Shown here piece after piece: positions 20,195-28,782 of a stretch of DNA of 64,000 bases. This DNA comes from Corallochytrium limacisporum (lineage: Eukaryota; Opisthokonta). Under the pieces are notes generated by a model. That model saw nothing but the letters and a program-made list of their open reading frames with translations, had not been told where the DNA came from and did no database searches. The DNA lies in NCBI GenBank assembly GCA_002811645.1, contig PDIP01000122.1, forward strand, positions 53,920 to 117,919. The letters run 5' to 3'. Made by a program: the position numbers and the translations under genes. Position 1 is the stretch's first letter, and the number at the start of each line of letters is the position of its first letter.

Positions 20195-21526
20195 TTAAAT
20201 CCAGTCACCCTCACGAATCTTGCGCGGCAGAAATTCCTGAGTGAGATACTGGAAGCCAAAGTTACTCAAGGCCTGAATCTCAGCCTTTTCTCCAGTGTCC
20301 AACATAATCTTGAGCTCCTTAACCCATTCCGGGTTCTTCTTTACGAAATCTTCCTCTAGCAATTCGTAGCCAGTCTTCCTATCGTGCTCAGTCATGGGCA
20401 GTCGACAGGCGGCGGGAATGTTATATCGATTTAGATCCGAGGGTCGTACCCCGAGCCACTTGATGTCTGCAGTCGCGAGGCTGGCAGAGTCGTAACTCAT
20501 GTTCTTTGATCCGCTCATGTACACAGACAAGATCTTCAACCCGTACGGATCAGAGTCCACAAGTCCGAGGATGGGAATGTTGGCCGCCTTTTTGATCATT
20601 TGCAGAAACAGACGGGTGGCAATATCAGGCTGTCCCTTAGCGGTCATGATAATGCATGGGTACTGATTGTAAAACCGGTCCTCAGCCAGGCGCATAAAAG
20701 CGGCATCTTTCTCAACTAAGAGAACAAAGTCAGCATCCGTTTCAATATCTGTGACGCGGGAGATAAGCGCAGGAATGGCCTTGCCGCCGGATCCTTGTTT
20801 CGTGCAGTCGACGAGGTCGCCCATATCGCGGAACTTTAGCCGTCCGACCACAACGCCCTTCTCTGAAGCCACCACATTGAGCGAATTGCGTGTGCATCCG
20901 ACCATGCACGCAATGTCGTCCAGCACAGCGTCACTTTCGCTCTGTTTGGAAAAGAGATTGACGTCAGTGTAGAAGAGGTCACGCTTTGTGATGTGGATAC
21001 CTTTGGACACGACCTCGTGGATGAGTTCAAGCACTCGAGTTGTAATGGTGGCTTTGCGTACACTGGAGACGTTCGCAAACGGACGATTATTCATACCGTC
21101 CTTGAGCACAATGCGATCAAGTTCCGGAACGTACAGCTGGTTGGACGCGGCACGGGATGGGATAATGTATTCAAACCCGAGCTCCGCCAGAATGTTCCGG
21201 GCGGTGGCTAGCACGATCGCCTCGATCACTCCCTTGACGTTGTCATCCTCCATTTCCACAACTTCCTTCGCAACATTCTCAAGGTTCAGATCTTCCAAAA
21301 CCACGTCCGCTTTCTGTTCGGCCTCTTCGTGGTGCTCCTTCTTCAATTGACGAACTTTCGCCAGGACAGAGGCAGGAGAATTGCTAACCGGTCCCTTGGT
21401 CTTCGCAGCCGCAGAGGATCGCTTAGTCGGCGTCTTCAGCGCAGCTGATTTCTTGACAATTGATGGCCCATTGGCCTTGGCTCGTGCCTTGGCCTTTGCC
21501 CGCGGTACATACTTTGTCTCCGGCAT
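20195..21526 (-). CDS. SPO11 / topoisomerase VI subunit A, SPO11-3-like
   Basis: Type IIB topoisomerase A-subunit family protein of 443 residues, making or passing DNA double-strand breaks. After an Ala/Lys-rich basic tail of about 60 residues, the winged-helix (CAP) domain carries the catalytic tyrosine, Tyr186, in KRDLFYTD. The Toprim domain has VEKDAAF (Glu272) and the acidic DSDPYG motif (Asp324, Asp326). The protein ends in the family-typical ...GDWI. Segments such as [30 protein letters not shown] and [10 protein letters not shown] match plant SPO11-3/Top6A much better than animal SPO11, as far as I recall them. That would favour a somatic topoisomerase VI role over, or besides, meiotic break formation. 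No B subunit is in this window. Confidence 0.92.
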   Translation of the reverse strand: MPETKYVPRAKAKARAKANGPSIVKKSAALKTPTKRSSAAAKTKGPVSNSPASVLAKVRQLKKEHHEEAEQKADVVLEDLNLENVAKEVVEMEDDNVKGVIEAIVLATARNILAELGFEYIIPSRAASNQLYVPELDRIVLKDGMNNRPFANVSSVRKATITTRVLELIHEVVSKGIHITKRDLFYTDVNLFSKQSESDAVLDDIACMVGCTRNSLNVVASEKGVVVGRLKFRDMGDLVDCTKQGSGGKAIPALISRVTDIETDADFVLLVEKDAAFMRLAEDRFYNQYPCIIMTAKGQPDIATRLFLQMIKKAANIPILGLVDSDPYGLKILSVYMSGSKNMSYDSASLATADIKWLGVRPSDLNRYNIPAACRLPMTEHDRKTGYELLEEDFVKKNPEWVKELKIMLDTGEKAEIQALSNFGFQYLTQEFLPRKIREGDWI

Positions 21527-22201
21527 TTCTTTGTCCGTGTTTTCTTTTTGATTGTGTGTTGCTTTTGCGGACTGGTGGCTTTGTGTTCGTTACCCTCCCA
21601 TTCTACGGCTATCAGTGCACAGTCCTATCACAGTAGTTATGTAAATCGTCAGGCTTCACAATAATGTGAAAGCACTTGGCGCAGGAAACTTGTTGAACCC
21701 TGTACTTGAGTAGCAGGACAGGTCTGAACAGCGATGGCCTCAGACTGACACACTATTCCTCATCTGTCAGTCGCTCGAAGTTTTCCAACAACGGGGACAG
21801 ACATTTTACGCATTCCCGAGCCAAACCAGAGGCTGCACGGGCTCGACGGGCTGGTGCGGTGTTCAGAATCATGGCCGTAATTGCCAACGGACACATAGTG
21901 GCTGTAGGGAGCCAGCGGTTGAGATCTCCAATCCTACAGCCCAGCCTGTTTGCCATCTTTTCGCGCCCCGCTTAGGGCGACCCAGAAAATAGACTCCCAT
22001 ATTTTCAAGACTGATCCGGATAAATTTTGTCAGTTTCCCGTGCGTGTCCGGACGAGGTCGCGGGTTCCTGCCCGTGCCCAGTAGGCCTGTGCCGATGCGC
22101 GCAATGATTTGAAGAAGTGGTAGTTTACCGCTAACGGGTATCCAACAGAGCCCAAAACGATCCCTTTATGAAAATTCATAAATCCGGCACGCTTGCGGTC
22201 G
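21527..22201. other. Divergent intergenic region
   Basis: 675 bp between SPO11/Top6A and the BLUF/TEX47-like gene. Sequence is of ordinary complexity. A short open frame at 21706-21975 has no recognisable features. I see no RNA gene. It should hold two promoters. Confidence 0.5.
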
Positions 22202-22645
22202 ATGCTAGAAGCTCCTGGAGACATTGAACTATTCACGGGTAAGGCGCGATTGAGCTACCTGGACAAAGTCCAAAGTCCCATCGATGTGGTCGCCGAGAAC
22301 ACGTCAGTAGACCGCCTCTACATTGTAGGCCAACATACAGACAAGACGAAAGAACTTCATGAAATTGAAGAAGCTCTGCGGAAACTTCACACAGAGGTGG
22401 ATCCCGAAGGAGGCCAGCTTACTGGTGTTGCAGTGGTCAACCAAAAACCTTTCGTCTTCGTTTGCGAAGGACCGACGGAAGCGCTGATCACAGTATTGAG
22501 TGGTCTATCTATCTACAATGCCACCAAGATTGAGAGTTCCAAGGTACTTAGCTACCATATGAAGACTGCTTGCCGTGTGTGGCCAGAATGGACGATACAG
22601 AAGACAAACAGTATGGCGCAAGCATCGGTACGGAGGAGACGGTGA
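22202..22645 (+). CDS. BLUF-fold / TEX47-like protein, frame breaks near 3' end
   Basis: Starts at the first in-frame ATG (22202) and encodes 147 residues. The middle shows a BLUF-type ferredoxin-like pattern: VDRLYIVGQ, then a helix, then QLTGVAVVNQKPFVFVCEGP, a helix, and VLSYHMKTACRVWPEWTI. The flavin-binding residues of true photoreceptor BLUF domains are not evident. The animal relative with this fold is TEX47. After WPEWTI the frame turns into a short basic run and stops. The -1 frame continues with a plausible acidic, helical C-terminus to 22752. I infer a missing base, a small unrecognised intron or a real early stop. Convergent with RHEB. Confidence 0.6.
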   Translation: MLEAPGDIELFTGKARLSYLDKVQSPIDVVAENTSVDRLYIVGQHTDKTKELHEIEEALRKLHTEVDPEGGQLTGVAVVNQKPFVFVCEGPTEALITVLSGLSIYNATKIESSKVLSYHMKTACRVWPEWTIQKTNSMAQASVRRRR

Positions 22646-22752
22646 AGGACCAGGTCGATCTTAAGATGCGTCTAGCCGATGTGATCGACTGCGATATTGT
22701 AGAAATTGAGAAGGGAATGGAGAGAGTGTGGAGCCAATTCGTCCGGAAATGA
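22600..22752 (+). other. Probable C-terminal continuation of the TEX47-like gene in another frame
   Basis: The frame shifted by -1 from the upstream gene encodes about 50 residues including TEDKQYGASIGTEETVKDQV and DIVEIEKGMERVWSQF before a stop at 22750-22752. Its makeup (acidic, amphipathic) is more protein-like than the Arg-rich end of the upstream frame. No splice sites as strong as those in the FYR gene are present between them. Confidence 0.4.
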
Positions 22753-23042
22753 TAAACTATCTCATGAAACAAAGTAACTTGATGTCCGCGAGGGAGTTTC
22801 ACAGCTTAGCCACCCGAGCGATGTTGCCGACCGTACCGTCGCAGCTGGGATGCCCCGTGCAGAGTGCAGCTAATCCGGTTGCACTATGAAAAGTGGCCTA
22901 TTGAAAACCCATGTGACAGTTTCATTAATAGTACTTAGATGGTGTTTATGTTGCTACAATGTTGTGATGGTGTATCTCACTGGCACAATCCCGTATGAAG
23001 TTCATGACAGTGAAGTTGCTTATTAGCCACGTTCGAGGAAAA

Positions 23043-23600
23043 CTACTGGATCGCACACTCGTTCTTCCTTGGTGTAGCACTCTCTGGTTCCATGCCATCC
23101 ACAGCCATAACTATCGAGTCAAAGATCTCCGCTACCTGTTTGTTATGCTTAGCTGACGTCTCGACAAAGGCACAATTCCATTCGTTCGCAAGCTTCTGCC
23201 CCGCTTGGGTGGAGATTACGCGATCTCCGACCAAGTCAATCTTGTTCCCAACCAGTACCATTGGCACGGTTGCTGAACCCGTGGCGTTAAGGATCTTATC
23301 CCGGATGATTCGCACCATTTCGAAACTCGTTCTGGATATTACCGAGTAGACAAGGATGTAGCCATGGATGCCGACGGCGTAAGTCGATGGAAAGATGGAG
23401 AACTCGTCCTGTCCCGCAGTGTCAACAATTTCCACACTATATGTCTTTCCCCGAATGGTCATAGTCTTGTGCCAGGAGTTTTCGATGGTGGGGATGTAGT
23501 TATCGCTGAATTGGTTCTCCACAAACTGCACTGTCAACGAGGTCTTGCCCACGCCCCTGAACCCGAGGATGGTAAGCTTCCTATATCTCTGGTTTGACAT
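23043..23600 (-). CDS. RHEB: Rheb-family small GTPase
   Basis: Ras-superfamily GTPase of 185 residues, activator of TORC1 on lysosomal membranes in animals and fungi. G1 is GFRGVGKT with Arg15 replacing the glycine found in Ras, a Rheb hallmark. The effector region has YIPTIENSW, G3 is DTAGQDEFSIFP, G4 is NKID and G5 is ETSAK. The C-terminus is a CaaX box, CAIQ, for prenylation; its last residue differs from the human CSVM. Length matches Rheb (about 184). Regulation through TSC2-type GAPs is family knowledge. No such gene is in this window. Confidence 0.95.
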   Translation of the reverse strand: MSNQRYRKLTILGFRGVGKTSLTVQFVENQFSDNYIPTIENSWHKTMTIRGKTYSVEIVDTAGQDEFSIFPSTYAVGIHGYILVYSVISRTSFEMVRIIRDKILNATGSATVPMVLVGNKIDLVGDRVISTQAGQKLANEWNCAFVETSAKHNKQVAEIFDSIVMAVDGMEPESATPRKNECAIQ

Positions 23601-24682
23601 GATTAAGGTAAATAACTATATCGAATTTGTTCCTTACTTCGTAGTAAAATACTCGCTCCCTGAAGGTATGTGTGGTCAATTTACACAGACATTACCCGAC
23701 TGATTGACACTTCGTATGGCCAGATAATCCCTTTTCTACAATACACAGCTTGAGGTCGCCGCCTACTTCCCTTGTATCCAGTCGCAGTAAATAGCTTGCT
23801 CAACCCAGATGTGCCAAATGTGCAGATTCAGGTACGTTATTGGAAACAAAGAAGATGTCCAACTTTCTGTCCACGTTTGGCCATTAATTTCACTTTTATC
23901 AGGTCTTGGGGTCTCACTTTTTTTTCTTCTTTCTCTCCCTCGTTCTCCTCCAAAAGTACCTCCTTGTCATCACTTCCCGTGCATCCGAAATAGCCAGTGT
24001 GCGTCAGACCCCCGTCCAACTACAACTACCACTCTTCCTCCAATTTTTCCGTTGTTCCCATCTCTCTGTTTGGATTTTTTTTTTCTTTTTCTTTTTCTTT
24101 TTCCTTTTTTTTTTTTAATGGTCTTCCTTTCCTTTTCGTTACCGTCGGTACTCACTGATACCAACGGTTCTCCTCGTCTTCCCTTCCCCCTTTTGTCTTA
24201 TGCACTCTGTGCCCTTTCCTTCTCCCAACCCCCGCCTCCCCGCCGCCATATATCCTTGCGATCGTTCAATCGCCCTATGTTCAGTCGTCCCACATCGCCT
24301 GTCAAATGTGCAGACAACGGCGTGCCGCTGGGGTGGGCCAGTGGAAGACTGGAGAAGCCTTCGGGGCGTACGGGCAAGGGCGGGCGCCTCGCTGCGCAGT
24401 GTCCCGCGAGCGATCTGGGTCGGGGGCAGCCAGCAGGGCGAGCAACGATGACACGGACTATTCGTGCTTTCTGTTAAGTCAAGCCTTGGACATTACTTTC
24501 ATCTGGTCAAAACAAGGAGATACTGATACCGCATGATATGACGTGATGGATTTATGACATGATACATAGTGGTGATGACGATGGCGATGATGATGGCCGG
24601 AACACACCGGCGCTGTTGATTTCCATACATGTCGGCACTAACACATGTTGATGCATGTGGAATCTTACTTGGTGCCAATTAG
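23601..24682. other. Intergenic region between RHEB and DNAJC12
   Basis: About 1.1 kb. It has a long T/C tract at 23905-24110 with two T-rich runs, a pyrimidine-rich block to about 24240, then a G/C-rich block at about 24300-24440, and a GAT-rich stretch near 24570-24600 just past the DNAJC12 stop. The RHEB promoter should be in the 5' part. Open frames here are low complexity. Confidence 0.55.
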
Positions 24683-25144
24683 TCAGATGTCGTAGTTTTT
24701 GAAACGATCCCTGATGCTTCTACCACTCGCGGACGATGAAGAAGAGGGTTTGTGGGCAGTGTCGTTCATATTCATATGATGGGTGCCTGGATGATCGGGG
24801 TGTTCAATCGTGGATGGACCCCGAGGTTCACGCCAGTGTATCGACATGTGCCCCTCCTTCACCATCTGTTGGTAGGCGTGAAAGTCCATGTCAAGGTTTG
24901 CAGTGCGCCAGCGATCGTAGTTTGCTCTGATCTCTGGGTCACCAAGGATTTCGTAGGCTTTCTTGATCCGCAAGAAATCCTCCTGCTTTTCTGGATCTTT
25001 GTCTGGGTGGTGTGTGGTGCAAAGCGCTCTGTATTCGGCCTTTATCTGGTTTTGTGTCGAAGTCGGTACACAGTTAAGGACTACGTAATAGTCAGGAGTT
25101 TCTTCCTGCCTTAGATCCTCCTCCTTTTCGATCCGTCTTGCCAT
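24683..25144 (-). CDS. DNAJC12: J-domain protein, DNAJC12 homologue
   Basis: Hsp70 co-chaperone of 153 residues. The J domain spans about residues 17-83, with the HPD motif at 46-48 (THHPDKDP). After it comes a region with MSIHWREPRGP, matching the post-J-domain SMHW segment of DNAJC12, a Ser-rich linker, and a C-terminal RFKNYDI that corresponds to the conserved RFRNYEI end of animal DNAJC12. The N- and C-terminal anchors together make the assignment firm. In animals it assists folding of aromatic amino-acid hydroxylases with Hsc70. The client here is unknown. Confidence 0.92.
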   Translation of the reverse strand: MARRIEKEEDLRQEETPDYYVVLNCVPTSTQNQIKAEYRALCTTHHPDKDPEKQEDFLRIKKAYEILGDPEIRANYDRWRTANLDMDFHAYQQMVKEGHMSIHWREPRGPSTIEHPDHPGTHHMNMNDTAHKPSSSSSASGRSIRDRFKNYDI

Positions 25145-25905
25145 TGTTCGCCCTTTCAGTGTGACGTAATCGCATGAGAATCCTCATACGCCTCACGCGA
25201 ATCCCATGATGACCTATTCAGTCCTCGAGCCATCTACGTCCCTTTTCTCCTGTTTACGTCTCTCTGTCTCTCTGTAAGTAGCATCCTCAAGTCATCCGCT
25301 TCCCCAGTGCGGATCCCTCTTTCCGTGCCGTCTCGGTGTTTTCCTCCTAAACATTTTCGCCAGAACACCGGCAGTCAGTCGGCCGGAAGGAGGAGATCGA
25401 ATTTGGGGAGCGCTCGGCTAGGGCTCTTGGGCGCTGGTGAGAGGGCCGCTTTGTTTGAGTTGGGGGGAACCAAACCCCCCCCCTCCCCGGGGGGGAGGGG
25501 GGTTTCCGACGCCTAAGCTGGGCGTGGGCCATGTGAGGGGGGGGGGGTCCCCGCATTTTTTTGAGGCGGGTGGAGAGAATAAGAAAAGGGGGGCTCTCCA
25601 CTGGCTTGGATTTGAGACCTTGTGTGAAAGAGACACAACTATTGGAACTATTTTCCAAGATTGAACAGTTGTTATGAACGAATGGCACACCTTGGTGTCA
25701 CGCATTGCTGACAATCGCCACCACGTATGATATTTGGGAAGGTCATTAAAAACTTGTAAGAATGAAAGGGAATAGGATCGCAAATAACCAATCAAACACT
25801 TGCGGGTAAACGATCCACGAATAGTGGTGAGACACCATTTCTAGGATATCCTTTCGTGCAATCAAGCAAATAAATAGGAAAGGAGTTAAAACAAACCAGG
25901 TGATC
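25145..25905. other. Divergent intergenic region
   Basis: 761 bp between DNAJC12 and eIF3J. It contains an inverted C-run/G-run element at about 25473-25505 and another G run near 25540. Sequence from 25600 to 25905 is of normal complexity and probably includes the eIF3J promoter and 5' UTR. No gene is supported. Confidence 0.55.
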
Positions 25906-26619
25906 ATGAGCAATTGGGACGATTCTGACGAGGAAGTGCCAGTGCACATTCCCAAACCACGCGACGCCTTTGCGGACTCTGACGAAGAGCAGGAGGACGT
26001 CAAGGATGCATGGGATGCCGACAGTGACGAGGAGGAGAAAAAGGAAGAGCCTAAGCCCAAGGCCGCGGTTGAGCCCCCAAAGCCAAAGTCCAAAAAGAAG
26101 GCACTGAAGGCCAAGCTTGCGGAAGCGGACAAGAAAATGCCCACAGACCCCGTCAAAGAATTTGCAGACATGACCCCGGAAGAGCAGATGCAGGAGAAGT
26201 TGCGCCGTCAGAAGCTGGTGGAAGAAGCAGATTACGAGAACACTGTAGCAATGTTCGGATCCTCAGCCGCAGCGAGCAATGGTGGTAAGCCCGGTGAAGG
26301 AATAGACGATTTCGTGCCCCAGGCGCGCAAGAAGGACGACTTCGTCGAGCTGGCCAAACGCATGATCAAAAAGGTCGAACCTTACCAGAACAGCCCTCAC
26401 TTCGCGCTGATGATGGAGGATTTTGTGCGTGGAGCATGCACAGAGATGGACATTGAGGATTTAAAGAAGGTCTCGAAGGTGCTGACGGTTCTGCAGAACG
26501 AGCGTGCCGCTGCCAACAAAGCGAAGAAGGGCCCGCAGAAGAAGAAGAAGGCCGTTGTGCAGGTCGAGCGCAACGACGATGAGGTCTACGACGACTATGA
26601 TGACTATGACTTTATGTAA
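25906..26619 (+). CDS. EIF3J: Translation initiation factor eIF3 subunit J
   Basis: Loosely associated eIF3 subunit (Hcr1 in yeast) that binds the 40S decoding site and promotes initiation and recycling. Starting at the ATG at 25906 gives 237 residues beginning MSNWDDSDEE, the acidic Trp-containing N-terminus typical of the family. Then come a Lys/Glu-rich helix (KKKALKAKL), a conserved middle (ADYENTVAMFG), and DFVELAKRMIKKVEPYQNSPHF, the dimerisation-domain block. It ends in a basic then acidic tail, YDDYDDYDFM. Length is close to human eIF3j (258). Convergent with the FYR gene, 151 bp away. Confidence 0.95.
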   Translation: MSNWDDSDEEVPVHIPKPRDAFADSDEEQEDVKDAWDADSDEEEKKEEPKPKAAVEPPKPKSKKKALKAKLAEADKKMPTDPVKEFADMTPEEQMQEKLRRQKLVEEADYENTVAMFGSSAAASNGGKPGEGIDDFVPQARKKDDFVELAKRMIKKVEPYQNSPHFALMMEDFVRGACTEMDIEDLKKVSKVLTVLQNERAAANKAKKGPQKKKKAVVQVERNDDEVYDDYDDYDFM

Positions 26620-26770
26620 TGGTGAAAAGAGAATAGATCCGATCTCTAGCTTTCTCATTTGTTTCCCTTTTGTCTCGACCATCTAGTTTGTTGAAACATA
26701 TTTCACGGAAGTGCCTCGACTATTTTAAATCTGTATGCTTTATTTAAGAAAGAACTACGATGTACTTTGT

Positions 26771-27648
26771 TTAGTCAGTGTCCTCTTCCTGTGAGGAATC
26801 ATAACCATCGTTCATATCTTCGATGGCCTTGATGACTATGGGATCGCTGAAGCCAAAGTACAGTGGACCACTGACCCTCGTTCCAGGCGATCGACTTGCT
26901 AAACACGCGCCTGTCCAAGGATCCGTCGCTGTGCACAAGGAGTGGAAAAAAGAGATTGCCGACATTTGTTAGTACTTTACGAACACGAGGCTGAGAAACA
27001 TACAATTCCCAAATACTTACGGTTAACTCCGGTCCACCGCCGTTCGGAGCCCATCCGAGTGACCGCAAATAGAGGGCCATCACCGGCGTCTTCAATGGTC
27101 ATTCTGTAGCAGTGTCCCTGGAAATAACGGTCCGCAGTATAGCCAATTGGGTACTGATGGCGGTAACGGCAGATGCGATTGCTGTAGAACAGTTTGCGGC
27201 GGCTCTTGGCCACTAGCTGGCCCAGGCTCCTGACAGTGGTACCCACTGATAGTAGAGTCAGAGGAAGATGGATCTTCTTCGGAATGTAGTCAGTGACCGG
27301 CGTGTAGGGCATCTGACGATACCCTTCCCATTTGAACCGTTTCATTACTACTGGATGCTGTACTTCATATTCTGTGACGGTGGAGACACGCAAGGGTTCC
27401 TCAATGATCTCCTCCGGATCACTGATCTGTCCGACTTCTGCACTCTCGCCCCGGATCCGACGACTCTGACGAATCCTCAGTTGTCGCATCTGCATCCGTC
27501 GTTTGGGTACACCAGGCGTCTTCCTACGTTTTCCTGCGATGCTTTCAGCAGTGATCTTGTGTCTTTGATCTGTAATTCCCAGGGACTCCAGGACGGCCCG
27601 GTTGGCCTGGATCTGCAGTGCCCGTTGCTGTTCGTATTCACTGGACAT
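26771..27648 (-). CDS. FYRN/FYRC-domain protein (TBRG1-like), two exons
   Basis: Joins exon 1 (27648-27021) and exon 2 (26928-26771) to give 261 residues starting MSSEYEQQ. The N-terminal half is helical and basic. A FYRN-like block reads QYPIGYTADRYFQGHCYRMT...DGPLFAV, and across the splice junction a FYRC-like block reads VSGPLYFGFSDPIVIKAIE, ending in an acidic tail SSQEEDTD. FYRN and FYRC fold together and occur in chromatin proteins such as MLL/KMT2 enzymes and TBRG1. With no catalytic domain and this length, TBRG1-like is the closest fit. Splicing is required: the exon 1 frame otherwise reads into a stop soon after, losing FYRC. Confidence 0.82.
26929..27020 (-). other. Spliceosomal intron (92 nt) in the FYR gene
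   Basis: On the minus strand the intron starts GTAAGTATTT, has a perfect TACTAAC branch site (27-nt region ending 26968; branch A at about 26969), and ends CACAG. Branch to acceptor is about 39 nt. Splicing is phase 1 and joins FYRN to FYRC in frame. It is the only intron I can support in the window, and its signals are as strict as in budding yeast. Confidence 0.88.
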
Positions 27649-28164
27649 TTTGCTTTCTTTCGCTGTGTTTGCTCCTTTGATACGATACTGGATATTGCGC
27701 AGATCAACCTCGATATTTCGCATGAAGTATCTGCATGAATGGGGCAAAATGTCGTCTCTGGCTCATGCGCACGAAGATAAAAGAGCTGGAGTGCGTGATG
27801 AGACCCTTTCCGCCCGTGGAAATCTTCGCGCCTCTTTCGCACTTCTGCTTCTCCCCTCTCACTTCCCTTCCAGGGCCTTTTTCCACCGTGCACACACAGA
27901 GCCTCCGACTATAATCAGGCCCCCCCGGGGGCATCAATGGGCCACCGTCATCGCAGTAAAGAGCAGATCCTTCGTTTATACGGTATTTGTTTAATCTATC
28001 TAGTTTTGTTGTGTTTGTCATGAATCGAGAATTCATGTTTCATTTGTGGGTGGTTCAAACAAAGAGACCATCAATTGTGTTTCCTTGTCTAAAATAGTCA
28101 TGATGGAAATTACAGCTCAAGGTGCTAAAAAATGGATGTAGGTCAATAGTCAAGAATGTTTTGG
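27649..28164. other. Intergenic region between FYR gene and NDUFS7
   Basis: 516 bp with the promoter of the FYR gene. A C7/G5 palindrome lies near 27919-27932. I see nothing else; a short open frame at 27602-27994 crosses into the coding exon on the other strand. Confidence 0.5.
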
Positions 28165-28782
28165 TTACTTACGATACCACAGCTGCATGTTCGCCTGAGC
28201 CTTGATCTTACGCTGCAGTTGGATCAAACCGTAGAGTAAGGCCTCAGCGGAAGGAGGGCAGCCAGGGACGTAGATGTCAACGGGCACAATCCGGTCGCAT
28301 CCCCGCACCACAGCGTATGAGTAGTGGTAGTAGCCACCTCCGTTGGCACAGGATCCCATACTCAGCACCCACCGAGGTTCAGGCATCTGATCGTACACCT
28401 TGCGAAGTGCTGGAGCCATCTTGTTGGTCAGAGTACCCGCAACAATCATAACATCGGACTGACGCGGCGATGCGCGAAAGATGATACCCATGCGATCCAT
28501 ATCGTACCGAGGAGTGGCAGCGTGCATCATTTCCACGGCACAGCAGGCCAGACCGAAGGTCATGGGCCACATACTACCGGTGCGACCCCAGTTGACCACA
28601 TCGTCGAGGGACGCGAGAACCCACTCGGCACCGTTCTTGGGGGTCAGATCATTGGGACCGTTCTCAACCACGGCCGGTGCGCCCTGTTTGGTAGGGGTGG
28701 TTGTGGATGCAAATGCGCTACGCTGCAGAGCCATCAGAGGCCGCGCCGCCCGAATTGCTGGCAACCGACTGATCAAAGTCAT
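28165..28782 (-). CDS. NDUFS7: NADH:ubiquinone oxidoreductase 20 kDa subunit (PSST)
   Basis: Complex I core subunit that carries Fe-S cluster N2, the last electron donor before ubiquinone, in the mitochondrial matrix arm. From the ATG at 28782, 205 residues begin with an Arg/Ala/Ser-rich mitochondrial presequence ([18 protein letters not shown]). Cluster ligands are visible: [23 protein letters not shown] and [12 protein letters not shown]. The ending QLWYRK matches the family's WYRR end. The last codons overlap a GTAAGT-like sequence, but no branch site follows, so I keep the stop at 28165. An earlier in-frame ATG at 28848 would spoil the presequence. Confidence 0.95.
   Translation of the reverse strand: MTLISRLPAIRAARPLMALQRSAFASTTTPTKQGAPAVVENGPNDLTPKNGAEWVLASLDDVVNWGRTGSMWPMTFGLACCAVEMMHAATPRYDMDRMGIIFRASPRQSDVMIVAGTLTNKMAPALRKVYDQMPEPRWVLSMGSCANGGGYYHYSYAVVRGCDRIVPVDIYVPGCPPSAEALLYGLIQLQRKIKAQANMQLWYRK

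Noticed and set aside
22020-22100. Sequence resembling a tRNA B box (GGGTTCCTGCCC)
   Set aside because: The key purine position is wrong and no cloverleaf can be drawn around it.
28140-28172. GTAAGT at the 3' end of NDUFS7 as an intron donor
   Set aside because: The protein already ends in the conserved WYR(K/R), and no TACTAAC branch site follows within about 150 nt.
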